Assembly: GCF_026341275.1 (NCBI RefSeq)
Contig: NZ_JAIFZO010000002.1
Span: forward strand, 3,688,118 to 3,752,117
From: Streptomyces ortus
GTDB taxonomy: Bacteria > Actinomycetota > Actinomycetes > Streptomycetales > Streptomycetaceae
Direction: 5' to 3'
DNA: 64,000 bases
Position numbers and translations under genes: made by a program. The notes under the pieces were generated by a model that saw only the letters and a list, made by a program, of their open reading frames with translations, was not told the origin of the DNA and searched no databases. Shown here in pieces: positions 49,401 to 60,428 of the stretch. How positions within the stretch are numbered: position 1 is the stretch's first letter; each line of letters opens with the position of its first letter.

Positions 49401-50927
49401 GTGAACGAGCAGGTTGTCATCGCGGGCGGAGGTCCGGTCGGGTTGTGGCTGGCCGCCGAACTGCGGCTGGGCGGGGTCTCCGTCACCGTCGTAGAGGAAC
49501 GGACCGACATCGATCAGCGCTCGAAGGCGCTCACCGTCCATCCCCGGACCATCGAGATCCTCGCCTCGCGCGGTGTGCACGAGCCCTTCCTGGCGGAGGG
49601 CCTGCGGATACCGGGCGGGCACTTCGCCATGCTCGAACAGCGGCTGGACTTCGGGGTGCTGGACACCCCGTTCCCGTACACGCTCGCGCTGCCGCAGGCC
49701 CGTAGCGAGGAACTGCTGGCGGAGCACGCGCTCGCACTCGGCGCCACCGTCCTGCGGGGGCACCGCGTCGGCGGGTTCACCGAGGACGCGGACGCGGTGA
49801 CCGTACAGGTGCAGGGACCCGACGGGCCGTACGAGCTGCGGGCGGCGTACCTCGTCGGGTGCGACGGCACCCGCAGCACCGTACGCACCGCCGCCGGTAT
49901 CGACTTTCCCGGTACGCCCTCCACGGTGCTGGGCTGGCTCGGCGATGTCGTGCTCGACCACCCGCCACGCCCCGGGTTCGGCGTCTTCGGGCTCCGGGGC
50001 GGGCTGCTGGTCGCGCCGCTGCCCGGCGGCCGTTATCGTCTCGTCGGCATCAGCCCCGACAGCCTCACCACCGAGTCGCCGGGGGAGCTCACTCTGGCGG
50101 AGTTGCGGGCCAAGGTCGTCGCCATCACGGGCGAGGACTACGGGATGCGCGACCCGGTGTGGCTCTCCCGTTTCGGCAACGCCACCCGGCTGGCCTCGGA
50201 GTACCGGCGCGGCCGGGTCCTGCTCGCGGGTGACGCCGCCCACCAGCACTTCCCGACCGGCGGTGTCGGCATGAACGTCGGCATCCAGGACGCGCACAAC
50301 CTGGGCTGGAAGCTCGCCGCGACCGTCGGCGGCCGGGCCCCGGCCGGTCTGCTCGACAGCTACCACGCCGAGCGCCACCCGGTCGGCGCCCAGCTGATGG
50401 AGCACAGCCGGGCCCAGACCGCCCTGATGACCGGTTTCACCCCCGAGGGCCTCGATCTGCGGTCGTTCCTCAGCGGAATGATCGCCACCCAGCCGGGCTT
50501 CGGCGGGGCCCTGGCCGAACGCCTCACCGCGCTCGCCGTGACCTACCCGGCATCGGACGCGGCGGCCCATCCGCTCACCGGGAGCCGCGCCCCCGACCTG
50601 GCCTTCACCGGCTCCGGGAGCGGCTTGCACGGGCGGTTGCGCGCGGACGGTCACCTGCTCCTCGACCTGACGGGCGGCACATCCGGTCAGGATCGAGGCC
50701 CGGAGAACGTACAACCGCGGAATGTCCTCGCGGACCGGGCGCGGCCGGGGCTCACCGTGCATGCCGGGTCCCTCGACCGGCCGCCGGCCGCCTGGGCCCC
50801 GGTGCGCGCCGCCCTGATCCGACCCGACGGGCACCTCGCCTGGATCGGTACGGATCCGGACGACACCGCGCTGGCCGCCGCCGCGGACCGTGCGCTCGCC
50901 CTCACGCACGGCCCCGCGACCGGCTGA
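49401..50927 (+). CDS. FAD-dependent aromatic monooxygenase, TetR-controlled
   Basis: The 508-residue class A flavoprotein has VVIAGGGPVGLWLAAEL at the N-terminal FAD site, the GCDGTRSTVRTAAGI DG motif and GDAAHQHFPTGGVGMNVG as the GD motif. A thioredoxin-like C-terminal domain (about 395-508) follows, as in polyketide hydroxylases and Rox-type enzymes. It hydroxylates an aromatic ring, probably of a polyketide or drug. Strict control by the adjacent TetR regulator and the neighbouring resistance-type genes suggest detoxification. The GTG at 49401 has a perfect AGGAGG site. Confidence 0.9.
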   Translation: MNEQVVIAGGGPVGLWLAAELRLGGVSVTVVEERTDIDQRSKALTVHPRTIEILASRGVHEPFLAEGLRIPGGHFAMLEQRLDFGVLDTPFPYTLALPQARSEELLAEHALALGATVLRGHRVGGFTEDADAVTVQVQGPDGPYELRAAYLVGCDGTRSTVRTAAGIDFPGTPSTVLGWLGDVVLDHPPRPGFGVFGLRGGLLVAPLPGGRYRLVGISPDSLTTESPGELTLAELRAKVVAITGEDYGMRDPVWLSRFGNATRLASEYRRGRVLLAGDAAHQHFPTGGVGMNVGIQDAHNLGWKLAATVGGRAPAGLLDSYHAERHPVGAQLMEHSRAQTALMTGFTPEGLDLRSFLSGMIATQPGFGGALAERLTALAVTYPASDAAAHPLTGSRAPDLAFTGSGSGLHGRLRADGHLLLDLTGGTSGQDRGPENVQPRNVLADRARPGLTVHAGSLDRPPAAWAPVRAALIRPDGHLAWIGTDPDDTALAAAADRALALTHGPATG

Positions 50928-50946
50928 CCGCGCCCCACACGGGACG

Positions 50947-50965
50947 CGGGGCCGCGAAAGCCCCG
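50947..50965. terminator. Short hairpin between convergent genes
   Basis: A six-base stem (CGGGGC/GCCCCG) with a seven-base loop lies in the 49 bases between the monooxygenase stop and the UvrA-like stop. It could serve as a bidirectional terminator. The stem is short, so this is tentative. Confidence 0.4.
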
Positions 50966-50976
50966 AGGAAGTGCGG

Positions 50977-53367
<2,391 letters not shown>

Positions 53368-53377
53368 CATGTCTCCG

Positions 53378-53440
53378 TCTGTCGATCCGTCGATCTGTCG
53401 ATCTGTCCAACTGTTGATCTGTCCACCTGTTGTTCCGGCG
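53378..53440. repeat. Short imperfect repeats upstream of the UvrA-like gene
   Basis: Degenerate direct repeats of GTCGATC/GATCTGTC (at least five copies between 53378 and 53430), then CTGTTG units, sit immediately upstream of the UvrA-like start, where its promoter and 5' leader should be. They are AT-richer than the surroundings. Whether they bind a protein is unknown. Confidence 0.7.
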
Positions 53441-53581
53441 CGTCACGGCGCGGCGGAAGCTCGCGTGCGGGGTGACGTCCATGGCAGTCACGCTAGACGC
53501 GGCGCGGGGTGAGGCGCTTCTCGATTCCTGATCGATCCGGCGCCCGCGCCCGCACCCGGCCCGCGCGCCCGGCCGGTGGCC

Positions 53582-54130
53582 CTACGTGCGCGGGGTGGTG
53601 ATGCGGGTGATCGCCTCAAGTGTGAGGGCACGGTCGTGGGGTTCGTTGTCCAGAGCCCGGTGCAGGGTGAGACCCTCGATGAGGGCGTCGAGTTGCCGTG
53701 CCGTGTCCGGGTCGAAGTGCTTCTCCAGATGGGTGCGGCTGCGGCCCATCCACTCATGGGTGAGTTCCCGGTAGACCGGCCGGCGCGCGGCGAGGGTGTA
53801 CAGCTCCTGGGTGAGTACGAGGTCGCGCTGGCTGCCCTCCGACAGGACGTGCACCAGGTCCGCCACCGCCTGCCGGGCCTGGTCACGGTCGGCCGGAGCG
53901 GCGAGGTGGGCGTCGAAGACGGCGACGATGTGGTCGGCGAAGCGGGTGAACGCCTCTCGGAGCAGCTCGTCCATACCGCTGAAGTGGTAGGTCATCGACC
54001 CCAGCGGGACACCCGCGCGCGCGGCGATCTTCCGGTGGGAGACGCTGGCGATCCCCTCCTCGGCGATGAGATCGAGGGTCGCGCCGATGATGCGTTCGCG
54101 GCGCCGCGGGTCGGTGTGTCCGGTGGCCAT
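53582..54130 (-). CDS. TetR-family regulator, downstream of the acetyltransferase
   Basis: The 182-residue protein has the N-terminal helix-turn-helix VSHRKIAARAGVPLGSMTYH (about residues 29-48) followed by DELLREAFTRFADHIVAVF. This is the YbiH/PsrA-like subgroup, in which MTYHF is typical. Its ATG lies 11 bases after the stop of the acetyltransferase gene and follows a GAAGG site, so the two form one operon. A palindrome next to the operon's start recurs upstream of the MFS gene, so this regulator probably controls both units. Alternative upstream residues are low-complexity and were excluded. Confidence 0.9.
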   Translation of the reverse strand: MATGHTDPRRRERIIGATLDLIAEEGIASVSHRKIAARAGVPLGSMTYHFSGMDELLREAFTRFADHIVAVFDAHLAAPADRDQARQAVADLVHVLSEGSQRDLVLTQELYTLAARRPVYRELTHEWMGRSRTHLEKHFDPDTARQLDALIEGLTLHRALDNEPHDRALTLEAITRITTPRT

Positions 54131-54141
54131 GGCGGGGGCCT

Positions 54142-54723
54142 TCAGAGGGTGCGGACCGGGCGGGCGGGGTTGCCGACGGCGACCACGTTGGCGGGCACGT
54201 CCTTGGTCACCACCGCGCCGGCACCGATGACGGAGTTGTCTCCGACAGTGACACCCGGCAGCACGATGGCGCCTCCCCCCAGCCACACGTTGTCCCCGAT
54301 GGTGATCGGCTCGGCGGCTTCCAGCTTGTCGCGCCGGGGCTGCGGCTCCAAGGGGTGGGTGGGGGTGAGCAGTTGCACGTTCGGACCGATCTGGCAGTCC
54401 TCGCCGATGGTGACCGCCGCGACGTCCAGGGCGGTGAGGTTGTAGTTGACGAAGGTGCGCGCGCCGATCGTGATGTTGCTGCCGTAGTCGACGTACAGCG
54501 GTGGCCGCACATGTGCGTCGGGTCCCAGGGAGCCGAGCAGTTCGGCGAGGATCGGGCGGGCCGCCTCGGTGTCCTCGACGTAGGCGGCCTGATAGCGGGC
54601 GGCCAGCCGCACGGCACGCTCGTAGCGGCGGACGATCTCCGGGTCGTCGGCGATGTAGTGGTCGCCCGCCGCCATGCGTTCGAGATTCGTGCGGGGATCA
54701 TGGGCGAAGTAGTCCGTCGGCAT
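54142..54723 (-). CDS. Maltose/galactoside O-acetyltransferase-like enzyme (left-handed beta-helix)
   Basis: The 193-residue protein matches the LacA/Maa/NodL family: an N-terminal helical part (NLERMAAGDHYIADDPE), then hexapeptide repeats (ITIGARTFVNYN, VTIGEDCQIGPN, ITIGDNVWLGGGA, VTVGDNSVIGAGAVV). The catalytic His is in LLTPTHPLE. It acetylates a hydroxyl group of a sugar or other small molecule with acetyl-CoA. It is first in an operon with a TetR gene, and a 12-base palindrome lies three bases upstream of its ATG. No ribosome site is visible there, so the message may be leaderless. Linked to an exporter through the shared operator, it may detoxify sugars or a glycosylated compound. Confidence 0.9.
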   Translation of the reverse strand: MPTDYFAHDPRTNLERMAAGDHYIADDPEIVRRYERAVRLAARYQAAYVEDTEAARPILAELLGSLGPDAHVRPPLYVDYGSNITIGARTFVNYNLTALDVAAVTIGEDCQIGPNVQLLTPTHPLEPQPRRDKLEAAEPITIGDNVWLGGGAIVLPGVTVGDNSVIGAGAVVTKDVPANVVAVGNPARPVRTL

Positions 54724-54725
54724 GC

Positions 54726-54737
54726 GTACGATCGTAC
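54726..54737. promoter_or_regulatory. Palindromic operator GTACGATCGTAC at the acetyltransferase start
   Basis: A perfect 12-base palindrome that starts two bases beyond the acetyltransferase start codon on the upstream side. Together with its flanks (GC before, ACTC after) it is almost identical to the site at 56097-56108, which is evidence for a shared regulator, presumably the TetR protein encoded at 53582. Confidence 0.75.
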
Positions 54738-54810
54738 ACTCGACGGCGGTCCGCGACCCGGAAAACGCTGCCCTCGGCCGGGAGCCGGGATCGGAAGCCG
54801 GGGGCCGGGC

Positions 54811-56073
54811 CTACCGGCGTCCGGGCTGCAGCACTCCGGCGAGCAGGAGCACCAGCAGGCCGGCCAGGGGCACCACGAGCAGGCCCGCCCGCAGGCTCGC
54901 CGCGTCGGCGACCAGTCCTACGACGGGCGGGGAGACCAGGAACCCGAGGCGCATGAGCCAGGAGACGATGGCCAGTCCCGAGCCCGGTTTGAGGCCGGGC
55001 AGTTCGTCGGCCTCGTGCATGGCCGCGGGGACCAGCGTCGCCACACCGAACCCTGCCGCGGCGAACCCGAGAATCGTGCCGGGCACCGTGGGCGCGGCCA
55101 GCGCCAGGCCCATACCGACCACGACGACGGCGCCGCCGGCGCGGGCCACCGTGCGCTGGCCGAACCGGTCGACGAGGCGGTCACCAATGATGCGGCCGAC
55201 GAACTGGGCCCCGACCAGCGCGATGTAGCCGGAGGCGGCCAGCGTCACCGACGCGGACAGCGAGCCGGAGAGATAGAGCGCGGCCCAGGAACTGCCCGCG
55301 TCCTCGACGAGTGTCCCGGCCGTGGCGATGAGCACCAGGGCGCCCAGCACGTACGCGGTACGCCGGCCGGCCGTCGGACGCCCCGCCTGCCGTCCGCCTC
55401 CGCCGCCGGGACCGGACTCGGCGGCCGAACCGGGCATCGACCCGATCTCGGTCTCGGGCTCGGGCTCTGTCTCAGGCTCGCGCTCCGTCTCGGGGCCGGG
55501 CAGGCAGAACCGCAGGGCGACGCACGCGGCCACTGCGAACACCACACCCGAGATCGCCAGGTGCTGCCCGCGTGAGAGGCCGAGCGCGATCGCCGCGGCG
55601 GCCATGGCTCCGCCGGTGACGGCGCCGATGGACCAGATCGCGTGGAAGGAGTTGATGATGGAACGTCCGTAGCGTCGCTGCACGCGCAGTCCGTGGGCGT
55701 TCTGCGCCACATCGGTGACCGCGTCCATCGCCCCGGCCAGGAACAGCGCCGCCGCGAACAGCAGCACCGAGTCGGCCAGACCCGCGACGAGGATGCCCGC
55801 GCCGGTCAGCAGGGTACCGGCCACCGCCGCCCGCGCCGAGCCCATCCGGCGGATCACCACTCCCGCCGCGAGACCGGCCGCGATGGCACCGGCCGGGAAC
55901 GCGGCGACGGCCAGGCCGTAGGCCGCGTTCCCTATGCCGAGATCCGCCTTGATCTGCGGATACCTCGGCAGGAGGTTGGCGAACAGGGCTCCGTTGGTGA
56001 AGAACAGCACGGCGACGGCCGCCCGGGCCCGCCGTTCGGCCGACGCGGGCCGGCGCAGTACGTCAACAGTCAT
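54811..56073 (-). CDS. MFS transporter
   Basis: The 420-residue protein has 12 membrane helices in two groups, with the MFS motif-like turn VVIRRMGSARAAVAG between helices 2 and 3 and DRLVDRFGQRTVARAGG in the second half. The central loop is Glu/Pro-rich (EREPETEPEPETE) followed by a Gly run. The nearest groups are fucose-permease-like and YfcJ/YbjJ-like exporters. An operator shared with the acetyltransferase-TetR operon lies 24 bases upstream of the ATG, so it should be induced together with them. No clear ribosome site is seen. It likely exports the compound that induces the TetR regulator, or its acetylated form. Confidence 0.9.
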   Translation of the reverse strand: MTVDVLRRPASAERRARAAVAVLFFTNGALFANLLPRYPQIKADLGIGNAAYGLAVAAFPAGAIAAGLAAGVVIRRMGSARAAVAGTLLTGAGILVAGLADSVLLFAAALFLAGAMDAVTDVAQNAHGLRVQRRYGRSIINSFHAIWSIGAVTGGAMAAAAIALGLSRGQHLAISGVVFAVAACVALRFCLPGPETEREPETEPEPETEIGSMPGSAAESGPGGGGGRQAGRPTAGRRTAYVLGALVLIATAGTLVEDAGSSWAALYLSGSLSASVTLAASGYIALVGAQFVGRIIGDRLVDRFGQRTVARAGGAVVVVGMGLALAAPTVPGTILGFAAAGFGVATLVPAAMHEADELPGLKPGSGLAIVSWLMRLGFLVSPPVVGLVADAASLRAGLLVVPLAGLLVLLLAGVLQPGRR

Positions 56074-56096
56074 GAGGATGAGCCTATAGCGGGAGC

Positions 56097-56108
56097 GTAC
56101 GAACGTAC
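56097..56108. promoter_or_regulatory. Second copy of the operator, GTACGAACGTAC, upstream of the MFS gene
   Basis: It differs from the site at 54726-54737 by one central base. The shared core with flanks reads GTACGAWCGTACACTC in both. It lies between the MFS ATG (56073) and the TerD terminator, in the expected promoter area. Confidence 0.75.
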
Positions 56109-56163
56109 ACTCCTGAATATCGGCAGGCCACGCGGGTGATGACACAGGGGTGACACACACGGC

Positions 56164-56197
56164 GGGGCGGGACCGACCTGTGCGCCGGTCCCGCCCC
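56164..56197. terminator. GC-rich hairpin after the TerD gene
   Basis: A perfect 12-base inverted repeat (GGGGCGGGACCG/CGGTCCCGCCCC) with a 10-base loop lies downstream of terD and upstream of the MFS promoter. It is followed by two copies of CCCGCATCCGCGCG (56199-56232). It should insulate the MFS unit from terD transcription. Confidence 0.75.
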
Positions 56198-56248
56198 GTC
56201 CCGCATCCGCGCGGCCGTCCCGCATCCGCGCGATCGCTCGCGTGTGAC

Positions 56249-56833
56249 CTACTTGCTCGCGGCGAAGCGCATCAGGGCCTGCTCGTCGCCCTGCTTGATC
56301 TTCCCTGTCTCGTTGATGACCTGCAGCTTCCAGGCCCCGCCGACCCGGATCGCCTTGGCGACGGCGCAGCCGTTGTCGTTGCTGAGGAGGCTCGGCCAGA
56401 TGTCCGCCACCTGCTGCGTGCTGCCACCGCTGGCGTCGTACACCTTGAAGCTGATGTTGCGCGCCTTCTGGAAGGAGCTGCTCTTCTTGTAGGCGGCGGC
56501 GACGAAGACGATCGAGGTGATGTTCCCAGGGACACGGGCGAACTCGACGGTCACCGTCTCGTCGTCACCGGCGCCCTTGCCGGTCTGGTTGTCGCCGGTG
56601 TGCACCAACGAGCCGTTGCCCAGCGGGTCCAGGGAGTCGAGACCCGCCAGTCGGACCGGGTCCGAGCCCTGCATGGCGATGGCGATCAGGTCGAGGTCCG
56701 TGCCGGTCTTCTGGCGCAGCTTGCCGATCAGTCCGCCGCTGCTGCCGACGGTGGGGTCCCAGGAGACCCCGATCGACAGATGGGTCACTCCGTCGAGATC
56801 CGCCGGGCCGTCTTCCTTCGTAAGCGTGATCAT
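56249..56833 (-). CDS. TerD-family stress protein
   Basis: The 194-residue protein has the TerD fold pattern: LSIGVSWDPTVGSSGG, the calcium-binding segment DLDLIAIAMQGSDPVRLAG, GDDETVTVEFARVPGNITSIVFV, and a C-terminal VGGAWKLQVINE strand. TerD proteins bind calcium and are linked to tellurite, oxidative and phage-related stress; Streptomyces has many copies that influence development. It is alone here, with no other ter gene. The ATG at 56833 follows an AGAGGA site. The extra region after DLDLI is slightly longer than in minimal TerD. Function in this organism is inferred only from the family. Confidence 0.92.
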   Translation of the reverse strand: MITLTKEDGPADLDGVTHLSIGVSWDPTVGSSGGLIGKLRQKTGTDLDLIAIAMQGSDPVRLAGLDSLDPLGNGSLVHTGDNQTGKGAGDDETVTVEFARVPGNITSIVFVAAAYKKSSSFQKARNISFKVYDASGGSTQQVADIWPSLLSNDNGCAVAKAIRVGGAWKLQVINETGKIKQGDEQALMRFAASK

Positions 56834-56995
56834 GCCTGTTCCTCTTGATCGTGAGAATGCCTGTATGCAGTGTGCCTGCCCCGTGTCACACCACATAGCC
56901 CGGGACCCGTACGAATCACCAGATCCCCGCCCCGCTCGGGTCACAGGCGCCCCGATACACCCATCGGGCGATCCGTCCCCTCACCGCGGGACGGC

Positions 56996-57835
56996 TCACT
57001 GGCCCGCCTGGATGTCCCCCCGCGTGGAGGACGCGATGGTCTCGCGGTGGGCGAAGTCGCCCGGCGGGATGCCCGGGTGATGGCCGAGGCGGGTCGCTGG
57101 TTCGGTGGCGGAGGGATCGAGGGTGAGGCGGGAGACGATGCGGTAGCGGTCGCCGCGGTAGATCGAGTGGACGTATTCGACGGGCCGGCCGGTGGTGTCC
57201 GAGGTGAGCCGTTCGAAGAGGAGCGCCGGGGACAGTTCGGGAACGTCGAGCAGTTCGGCCTCGGCGCGGGTGACGACGGTCGGCTCGATGGCCTGCACGG
57301 CCTCCTGGACATGGACGCCGTGCTGTTCGCGCAGGTGCTCGTACAGGTCGCCCGCTTCCAGTTCCCGCGCGGACAGGGTGGGGACCAGGTCGGCCCTGAT
57401 GTGCAGATGCTCGATGGCCATCGGGGCGCCGTCGACCAGGCGCAGCCGTGCCACGTACACGATCTCGGCGGCGGGCGACATCCGCAGTCTGCGGCCCACG
57501 CGTGCGCCGGCCGCGAAGGTGGTGAACTCCAGCAGGCGGCTCGACCAGGCACCGGAGGCCTGAGGTGCCGTCATGGTCTGCCGCCCGGAGACGAGTTCCT
57601 GGGTGATCTTCTCCGGTGCGACGAACATGCCCCGGCCGTGTTCCCGCACCAGGAGGCCCGCGGCCACGAGTTCGTCGACCGCCGCACGCAGGGTCGGGCG
57701 GGACACGCCCAGCCGGGCGCACAGGGAGCGCTCGGAGGGGATGGCGTCACCGGGGCTGCGGGACTCGACGAGGTCGAGGACGAAGTCGCGGACCCGCTCC
57801 CGTTTCAGTACCGCGCCCGACGCGTCCTCCCTCAT
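56996..57835 (-). CDS. GntR/HutC-family regulator, DasR-like
   Basis: The 279-residue protein has a GntR winged helix at residues 8-75, including RSLCARLGVSRPTLRAAVDELV and RGMFVAP, then a UTRA effector domain (about 95-245) with RLRLVDGAPMAIEHLHIRADLVP and RPVEYVHSIYRGDRYRI. This is the HutC subfamily, to which DasR belongs. In DasR the effector is glucosamine-6-phosphate. It is divergent from a das-like transporter-hexosaminidase operon and two DasR-box-like sequences lie between, so it very probably represses that operon. A C-terminal tail of about 30 residues extends beyond typical DasR. Upstream CATACCG-type repeats contain no better start. Confidence 0.9.
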   Translation of the reverse strand: MREDASGAVLKRERVRDFVLDLVESRSPGDAIPSERSLCARLGVSRPTLRAAVDELVAAGLLVREHGRGMFVAPEKITQELVSGRQTMTAPQASGAWSSRLLEFTTFAAGARVGRRLRMSPAAEIVYVARLRLVDGAPMAIEHLHIRADLVPTLSARELEAGDLYEHLREQHGVHVQEAVQAIEPTVVTRAEAELLDVPELSPALLFERLTSDTTGRPVEYVHSIYRGDRYRIVSRLTLDPSATEPATRLGHHPGIPPGDFAHRETIASSTRGDIQAGQ

Positions 57836-58165
57836 GCCGCCCCCACCTTCATACCGCTCCCCCTCATGCCTCTCCCACCCTCATGTCGCTCCCCCATGCT
57901 GCGCCTTTCGCACTCTCGTGCGCGACAGCGCCTTTACCAGTTGACCAGTTGCCGTGCGCCGTGTCACTCCTGGTGGGGCGAAGTGTAACCGCTGTCTACG
58001 CGTCGACACCTGAGAACTGACTCGTCGGAGACTCAACAACCCATGCTGCGGCAGGGGTTGACGTCACCGATTGGTCTATGCCAGTTTCATCCCCGCATCG
58101 AGAGGTGAGCTGTCCAGTGGGCTTCACTGGTCAGGTGGTCCGCTGATGTCCTTCAGAGGTGAACC
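57836..58165. promoter_or_regulatory. Divergent promoter region with DasR-box-like sites
   Basis: The 330 bases between the GntR gene and the binding-protein gene hold candidate operators. ATTGGTCTATGCCAGT (58070-58085) agrees at 13 of 16 positions with the DasR box ACTGGTCTAGACCAGT as I recall it. ACTGGTCAGGTGGTCC (58126-58141) keeps one full half-site, 25 bases before the start codon. ACCAGTTG is repeated twice in tandem near 57937-57952, close to the GntR start. No small gene was seen; the CATACCGCTCCCCCTCATG-like stretch at 57850-57895 is simple repeat. Confidence 0.6.
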
Positions 58166-59425
58166 GTGAAGCTCCGCTTGTTCGCCGGTGTGTCCGCGCT
58201 CGTCGTGACCACCGGGCTCAGTGCCTGCAGCAGTTCCTCCGACGCCTCCGACGACGGGAGCACCGCCATCGATGTCTGGCTGATGCGCGACAGCGTGTCG
58301 GAGCGGTTCCAGAAGGACTTCGTCAAGAGTTTCCAGGCCGCTCATCCCGACATCAGGGTCAAGGTCCAGATCCAGGAGTGGGACGGCATCGGCGAGAAGG
58401 TCACGGCGGCCCTCGCCAGCAGCGACGCACCGGACGTCATCGAGACCGGCAACACCCAGGTCGCCCAGTTCGCCCAGAGCGGGGGCCTGCTCGACCTCAG
58501 CGACAAGGTCGGCGAACTCGGCGGGAAGGACTGGCTCAAGGGCCTCGCCGAGCCCGGGGCCTACGAGGGCAGGCAGTACGGCATCCCGTACTACGCCGCC
58601 AACCGCGTCGTCATCTACCGCACCGACCTCTTCGAGAAGGCGGGCGTCGACCCGGCCGCGATCAAGACCCGTGACCAGTGGACCGCCGCCACCGAGAAGC
58701 TCGACGCCGGTGACACGCAGGGCATTTACCTGCCCGGCCAGAACTGGTACACCCTCGCGGGCTTCGTCTGGGACGAGGGCGGTGACCTCGCCGTCGAGTC
58801 CGGCGGCCGGTGGAAGGGCTCGCTGGACACCCCGGAGGCCGTCCGCGGCATGGAGTTCTACAAGAAGCTGCAGGCGCTCGGTAGGGGGCCCAAGGACTCC
58901 GACGAGGCCAGTCCCCCGCAGGCGGACGTGATGGCCAAGGGGAAGGTCGCCCAGATCATCTCGTCCCCGGGCGGCGCCAACACGGTCGTCGAGAACAACC
59001 CCGCGCTCAAGGACAAGCTCGGCTTCTTCCCGATCCCGGGGAAGACCGCCGGCACCCCCGGCGCCGTCTTCACCGGCGGCTCCGACCTCGTCATCCCCAC
59101 GGCCTCCGCCCAACAGGACGCGGCCTACACCTTCGTCAGGGAACTCACCGGCGACACCTGGCAGAAGAAGCTCGCCGTCGCCATGAGCTACGTACCGAAC
59201 AAGACCACGCTGTCCGACGCGGTCGCCTCCGACCCGGGCGCCTCGGCCATGGCGGTCGGCGCCGCCGAGGGCCACGCCACACCCAACACACCCGGCTGGG
59301 CCGCCGTCGAGGCCAAGAACCCGATCAAGGACTACCTGACCGCCGTACTCACCGGGGGCGACGCGCACAAGGAAGCGGCCAAGGCGTCCGAGGCCGTCAC
59401 CACGGCGATGAACGCCGGCACCTGA
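58166..59425 (+). CDS. ABC transporter sugar-binding lipoprotein (DasA-like)
   Basis: The 419-residue product has a signal with lipobox LSAC (Cys21), then a family 1 solute-binding fold: IDVWLMRDSVSERFQKDF, DAPDVIETGNTQVAQFA, YGIPYYAANRVVIYRTDLFEKAG and FGGxS-like GAVFTGGSDLVIP. It should bind an oligosaccharide outside the membrane and hand it to the two permeases. Linkage to a GH20 enzyme and a DasR-like regulator suggests chitobiose or another N-acetylhexosamine oligomer. The GTG start has an AGAGGTG site. No ATPase gene is present; the general ATPase MsiK encoded elsewhere normally serves such systems. Confidence 0.92.
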   Translation: MKLRLFAGVSALVVTTGLSACSSSSDASDDGSTAIDVWLMRDSVSERFQKDFVKSFQAAHPDIRVKVQIQEWDGIGEKVTAALASSDAPDVIETGNTQVAQFAQSGGLLDLSDKVGELGGKDWLKGLAEPGAYEGRQYGIPYYAANRVVIYRTDLFEKAGVDPAAIKTRDQWTAATEKLDAGDTQGIYLPGQNWYTLAGFVWDEGGDLAVESGGRWKGSLDTPEAVRGMEFYKKLQALGRGPKDSDEASPPQADVMAKGKVAQIISSPGGANTVVENNPALKDKLGFFPIPGKTAGTPGAVFTGGSDLVIPTASAQQDAAYTFVRELTGDTWQKKLAVAMSYVPNKTTLSDAVASDPGASAMAVGAAEGHATPNTPGWAAVEAKNPIKDYLTAVLTGGDAHKEAAKASEAVTTAMNAGT

Positions 59426-59438
59426 GAGGAAGTGTGCC

Positions 59439-60428
59439 GTGACGGCCGTCCGAGAGCAGACCGCGCCCCATCCCCCGCCGGGCACCGGGCACCCCCGGCG
59501 CTCCCCCGGCTCAGGACCGCGCCGCCCGTCCAAGGACGGCGGGCCCGGCGTCTGGCCGTACGTCCTGATCGCACCCGCCGTCCTCGGCACGCTCTATCTG
59601 CTCGTCTATCCGCTGGTGCGCGCCGTGGTGATCTCGCTGCAGGACTTCGGTCTGCGGCAACTCATCCTGGGCGACGCCCGGTTCGTGGGGCTCGACAACT
59701 ACGGGACGCTGCTCGGGGACAGCCGCTTCTGGGAGGTCGTGCGCCGCACCTTCCTCTTCATGGCGGTCGACGTCGTCCTGATCATGGTGCTGTCCACCCT
59801 GGTCGCGCTGATGATCGAACGGCTCGGCCGGTTCGGCCGGACCGCGGTCCTCAGCTCACTCGTCCTGGCCTGGGCGATGCCCGTCATCGCGGCGACCACC
59901 GTCTTCCAGTGGCTGTTCCACTCGGAGTTCGGCATCGTCAACGCGGTCCTGAAGGACCTGGGGTTCGCGTCCTTCGACCGCTACGCCTGGTTCGCGCACG
60001 GACCGGCCGCCTTCGCCATCCTGGTCGCCCTCGTCGTGTGGCAGTCCGTGCCGTTCGCGGCGATCACCCTGTACTCGGCCCTCACCACCGTCCCCGTCGA
60101 GCTGTACGAGTCGGCGCGGCTCGACGGGGCGTCGGGGACGCGGATCTTCTGGTCCCTCACCTTCCCGGTGGTACGGCCGATCTTCCTGCTGGTGTGTTCG
60201 CTCGAAGTGATCTGGACGTTCAAGGCGTTCGTCCAGATCTGGGTGATGACCAACGGCGGTCCGGGTGACGCGACCACGATCCTGCCCGTGTACGCGGTGC
60301 AGACCGCCCTGTCGAGCCAGCGGTACGACCTCGGGTCGGCGGCCTCCATGGTGACCGTCGTGCTGATGTCGGGCGTGCTGGTCCTCTACTTCCGTCAGAT
60401 GTTCCGCCAGGAGGACGAGCTCGCATGA
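59439..60428 (+). CDS. ABC sugar transporter permease (DasB-like)
   Basis: The 329-residue protein has a Pro-rich cytoplasmic start, six membrane helices and the EAA loop YESARLDGASGTRIFWSLTFP (about residues 225-245), where the shared ATPase would dock. The MalF-type order identifies the first permease of a CUT1 system. It begins 13 bases after the binding-protein stop, with an AGAGGA site before its GTG, and overlaps the next permease by four bases. Confidence 0.93.
   Translation: MTAVREQTAPHPPPGTGHPRRSPGSGPRRPSKDGGPGVWPYVLIAPAVLGTLYLLVYPLVRAVVISLQDFGLRQLILGDARFVGLDNYGTLLGDSRFWEVVRRTFLFMAVDVVLIMVLSTLVALMIERLGRFGRTAVLSSLVLAWAMPVIAATTVFQWLFHSEFGIVNAVLKDLGFASFDRYAWFAHGPAAFAILVALVVWQSVPFAAITLYSALTTVPVELYESARLDGASGTRIFWSLTFPVVRPIFLLVCSLEVIWTFKAFVQIWVMTNGGPGDATTILPVYAVQTALSSQRYDLGSAASMVTVVLMSGVLVLYFRQMFRQEDELA

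Noticed and set aside
56249..56833. Part of a tellurite-resistance (ter) operon
   Set aside because: Only one terD gene is present and no terB, terC, terZ or kinase genes surround it.
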